A stretch of DNA of 64,000 nucleotides. Origin: Acrocarpospora catenulata (GTDB taxonomy: Bacteria > Actinomycetota > Actinomycetes > Streptosporangiales > Streptosporangiaceae). This document shows, piece after piece, positions 62,825-64,000 of this stretch; positions within the stretch are counted from its first letter, which is position 1, and each line of letters begins with the position of its first letter. Position numbers and translations under genes: made by a program. Where the stretch lies: positions 1 to 64,000 of the forward strand of contig NZ_JAHCST010000008.1 of NCBI RefSeq assembly GCF_018476525.1, given 5' to 3'. The notes under the pieces were generated by a model. The model was not told where the DNA came from. It saw nothing but the letters and a program-made list of their open reading frames with translations, and searched no databases.

Positions 62825-64000
62825 ATGGCGCGATTGTTTTACCCTGCCGCTTGGCGCAGCGACGTGGTGGAGGACCTGTTCGGATTCCCGGTTCCCGACC
62901 CCTACCGGTGGCTGGAAGACGGCGGTGACGCACGCGTGCAGGCCTGGGCCGCGGCCCAGGATTGTCTATTCCACGCCTACCGCGGCGGATGGCGGGAGAC
63001 GCGATCGTGGGCGGTCCTGGTGGATCAGGTGTCGTCCTTCGGCGTGTCGGAGCCTCCGATGGTGCGTGGTTCGGTCATGTTCCTCGCCGAGCAGCTCCGC
63101 GGGGATGAGCAACGGCGCCTGCTCGTCATCGACGCGGAACGGAACAGGCGGGTGCTGGTCGACCCGGTAGAGCTCGATCCGTCCGGCCGTACCGGGCTTT
63201 ACGCCTGGTGGCCATCGCGCGAGGGCGAACGTGTCGCCGTCCAGATGGAGGTCGCCGAGCAGCCCGGCAGCGACATCATGGTGCTGGACGTGCGTACCGG
63301 GGAGGCGGTGGACGGGCCGTTGCCGCGCGCCCGCAACACCTCGCTGGCCTGGCTGCCGGGCGGGGACGCGTTCTACTACGTCAGCCGTGTTCCGGACGAA
63401 GAACTGGCCCCCGGCGACATGCGCCTGCAGCGCAGGGTGAGGTTGCACCGGGTCGGTACGCCCTGGCAGACCAACACGGTGGTGTTCGGCGGCGACGACG
63501 CCCCAGACCACTACTACGGGCTCACGGTCAGCGCCGACGGCCGCCATCTGGCGATCACCGCGATGGCCGGGCCTGCCTCATACAACGACGTGTACGTGGC
63601 CGAGCTCATCGACCCGGAAGCCCCGCAGTTCGTCAAGATCGTGGACGGAGCCACCCTGGGCGCCCGGGTTCTCCCACGCTTCCTCGCGGACAACAACCTG
63701 CTGCTGGTCACCGACTACCTGGCCCCGTGCGGCCGCGTCTGTGTGGCGGACCGGCACGACGCCGACCCGGCCGCATGGCGCACGCTGGTGGCCGAGGATC
63801 GCGAGGCCCCCTTGGACGAGTGCCTGGTCCTGGAAGACCCGGCGCTTCAACGGCCCCTCCTGCTGGTGGCGCGCGCCCGCCACGGCATCTCCATCCTGAC
63901 CCTGCACGATCTCGCCAGCGGCCAACCGCTCACCAGCCTGCCCCTTCCCGGCGCGGGCGTCGTGTCATCCCTGCGCACGAACCTGCCCTACGGACGTCAC
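62825..64000 (+). CDS. Prolyl oligopeptidase (S9A), 5' part
   Basis: The first 392 codons of a gene that runs off the window. The opening PAAWRSDVVEDLFGFPVPDP then YRWLEDGGDARVQAWAAAQD is the N-terminal signature of prolyl oligopeptidases, and the rest follows their seven-bladed propeller (GRTGLYAWWPSREGERVAVQ, NTSLAWLPGGDAFYYVSRVP, GLTVSADGRHLAITAMAG). The catalytic alpha/beta hydrolase domain lies beyond the edge. Enzymes of this family cut after Pro; some (FlaP, AplP) remove leaders of class III lanthipeptides, others (PCY1, POPB) make cyclic peptides. ATG 62825 follows GGGGGG. Confidence 0.85.
   Translation, partial: MARLFYPAAWRSDVVEDLFGFPVPDPYRWLEDGGDARVQAWAAAQDCLFHAYRGGWRETRSWAVLVDQVSSFGVSEPPMVRGSVMFLAEQLRGDEQRRLLVIDAERNRRVLVDPVELDPSGRTGLYAWWPSREGERVAVQMEVAEQPGSDIMVLDVRTGEAVDGPLPRARNTSLAWLPGGDAFYYVSRVPDEELAPGDMRLQRRVRLHRVGTPWQTNTVVFGGDDAPDHYYGLTVSADGRHLAITAMAGPASYNDVYVAELIDPEAPQFVKIVDGATLGARVLPRFLADNNLLLVTDYLAPCGRVCVADRHDADPAAWRTLVAEDREAPLDECLVLEDPALQRPLLLVARARHGISILTLHDLASGQPLTSLPLPGAGVVSSLRTNLPYGRH

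Noticed and set aside
1-64000. CRISPR arrays, complete tRNA or rRNA genes
   Set aside because: No regularly spaced repeats and no complete tRNA or rRNA was found; only two tRNA-Arg 3' halves.

Overview
The window is high-GC DNA with strongly GC-biased third codon positions, frequent GTG starts, ATGA/GTGA gene overlaps and actinobacterial family content (VKOR-DsbA pair, MocR regulator, CUT1 sugar ABC operon, DUF6236-like protein, ImmA/XRE-PIN module). This points to a filamentous actinomycete, probably of the Streptosporangiales or Streptomycetales; the genus cannot be fixed from the sequence alone.

Left third (1-23.5 kb), an accessory defence island. It opens with a group II intron (about 150-2222) whose encoded protein has lost the catalytic YADD region. 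The intron lies against the 5' end of a frameshifted IS1380-family transposase. Next come an XRE-NB-ARC-TPR STAND protein (4383-6638) and an overlapping HTH-type protein (6619-7584), convergent with a caspase-helicase fusion (10658-7560). Divergent from the latter is a tightly overlapping operon: a tandem Cas4/RecB-like Cys-cluster nuclease (10725), a PD-(D/E)XK REase (12323), a DinG/XPD-like Fe-S helicase (13493) and a pPIWI-RE protein (16744). The last three are the classical pPIWI-RE module, predicted in the literature to be a guide-dependent restriction system. A convergent SEFIR-domain protein (20504-19284) closes the block. A second, inverted IS1380 remnant fused to another group II intron protein remnant follows (20.75-21.83 kb), then a frameshifted DUF6236-like gene and a 3' fragment of a tRNA-Arg gene (23493-23534) that looks like an attachment-site scar.

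Middle (23.5-35 kb). This holds a hypothetical protein with a Cys cluster, an M48 peptidase gene split by an IS5-family element with 5-bp direct repeats, a membrane protein, a membrane-LuxR regulator divergent from a CPBP protease, and a second tRNA-Arg 3' scar (31683-31725). Beyond it are a dihydrofolate-reductase-like protein, an MFS transporter and a divergent MocR regulator.

Sugar locus (35.3-42.2 kb). A Tat-exported GH43-like propeller protein lies divergent from an operon of a LacI regulator, FAD-dependent oxidoreductase, lipoprotein sugar-binding protein and two permeases. Two LacI-type palindromes lie in the divergent promoter region.

Right third (42.2-64 kb). It contains an orphan type I M-S fusion methylase, a RAMA-domain protein, a tyrosine integrase remnant carrying the promoter of a leaderless XRE-ImmA/PIN module, and a TetR/small membrane protein pair under a double operator. 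A phosphotransferase follows whose 3' end is fused to a second M48 gene fragment. Then come an FtsX-ectodomain-like protein, a 1014-residue membrane protein ending in a CBM6-like domain, a CBM2-like secreted protein, the VKOR-DsbA pair, a P450, an MFS drug exporter and a trypsin-like protease homologue. At the right edge a 31-codon Tyr/Pro-rich peptide gene sits directly before a prolyl oligopeptidase gene, a possible RiPP locus that continues beyond the window.
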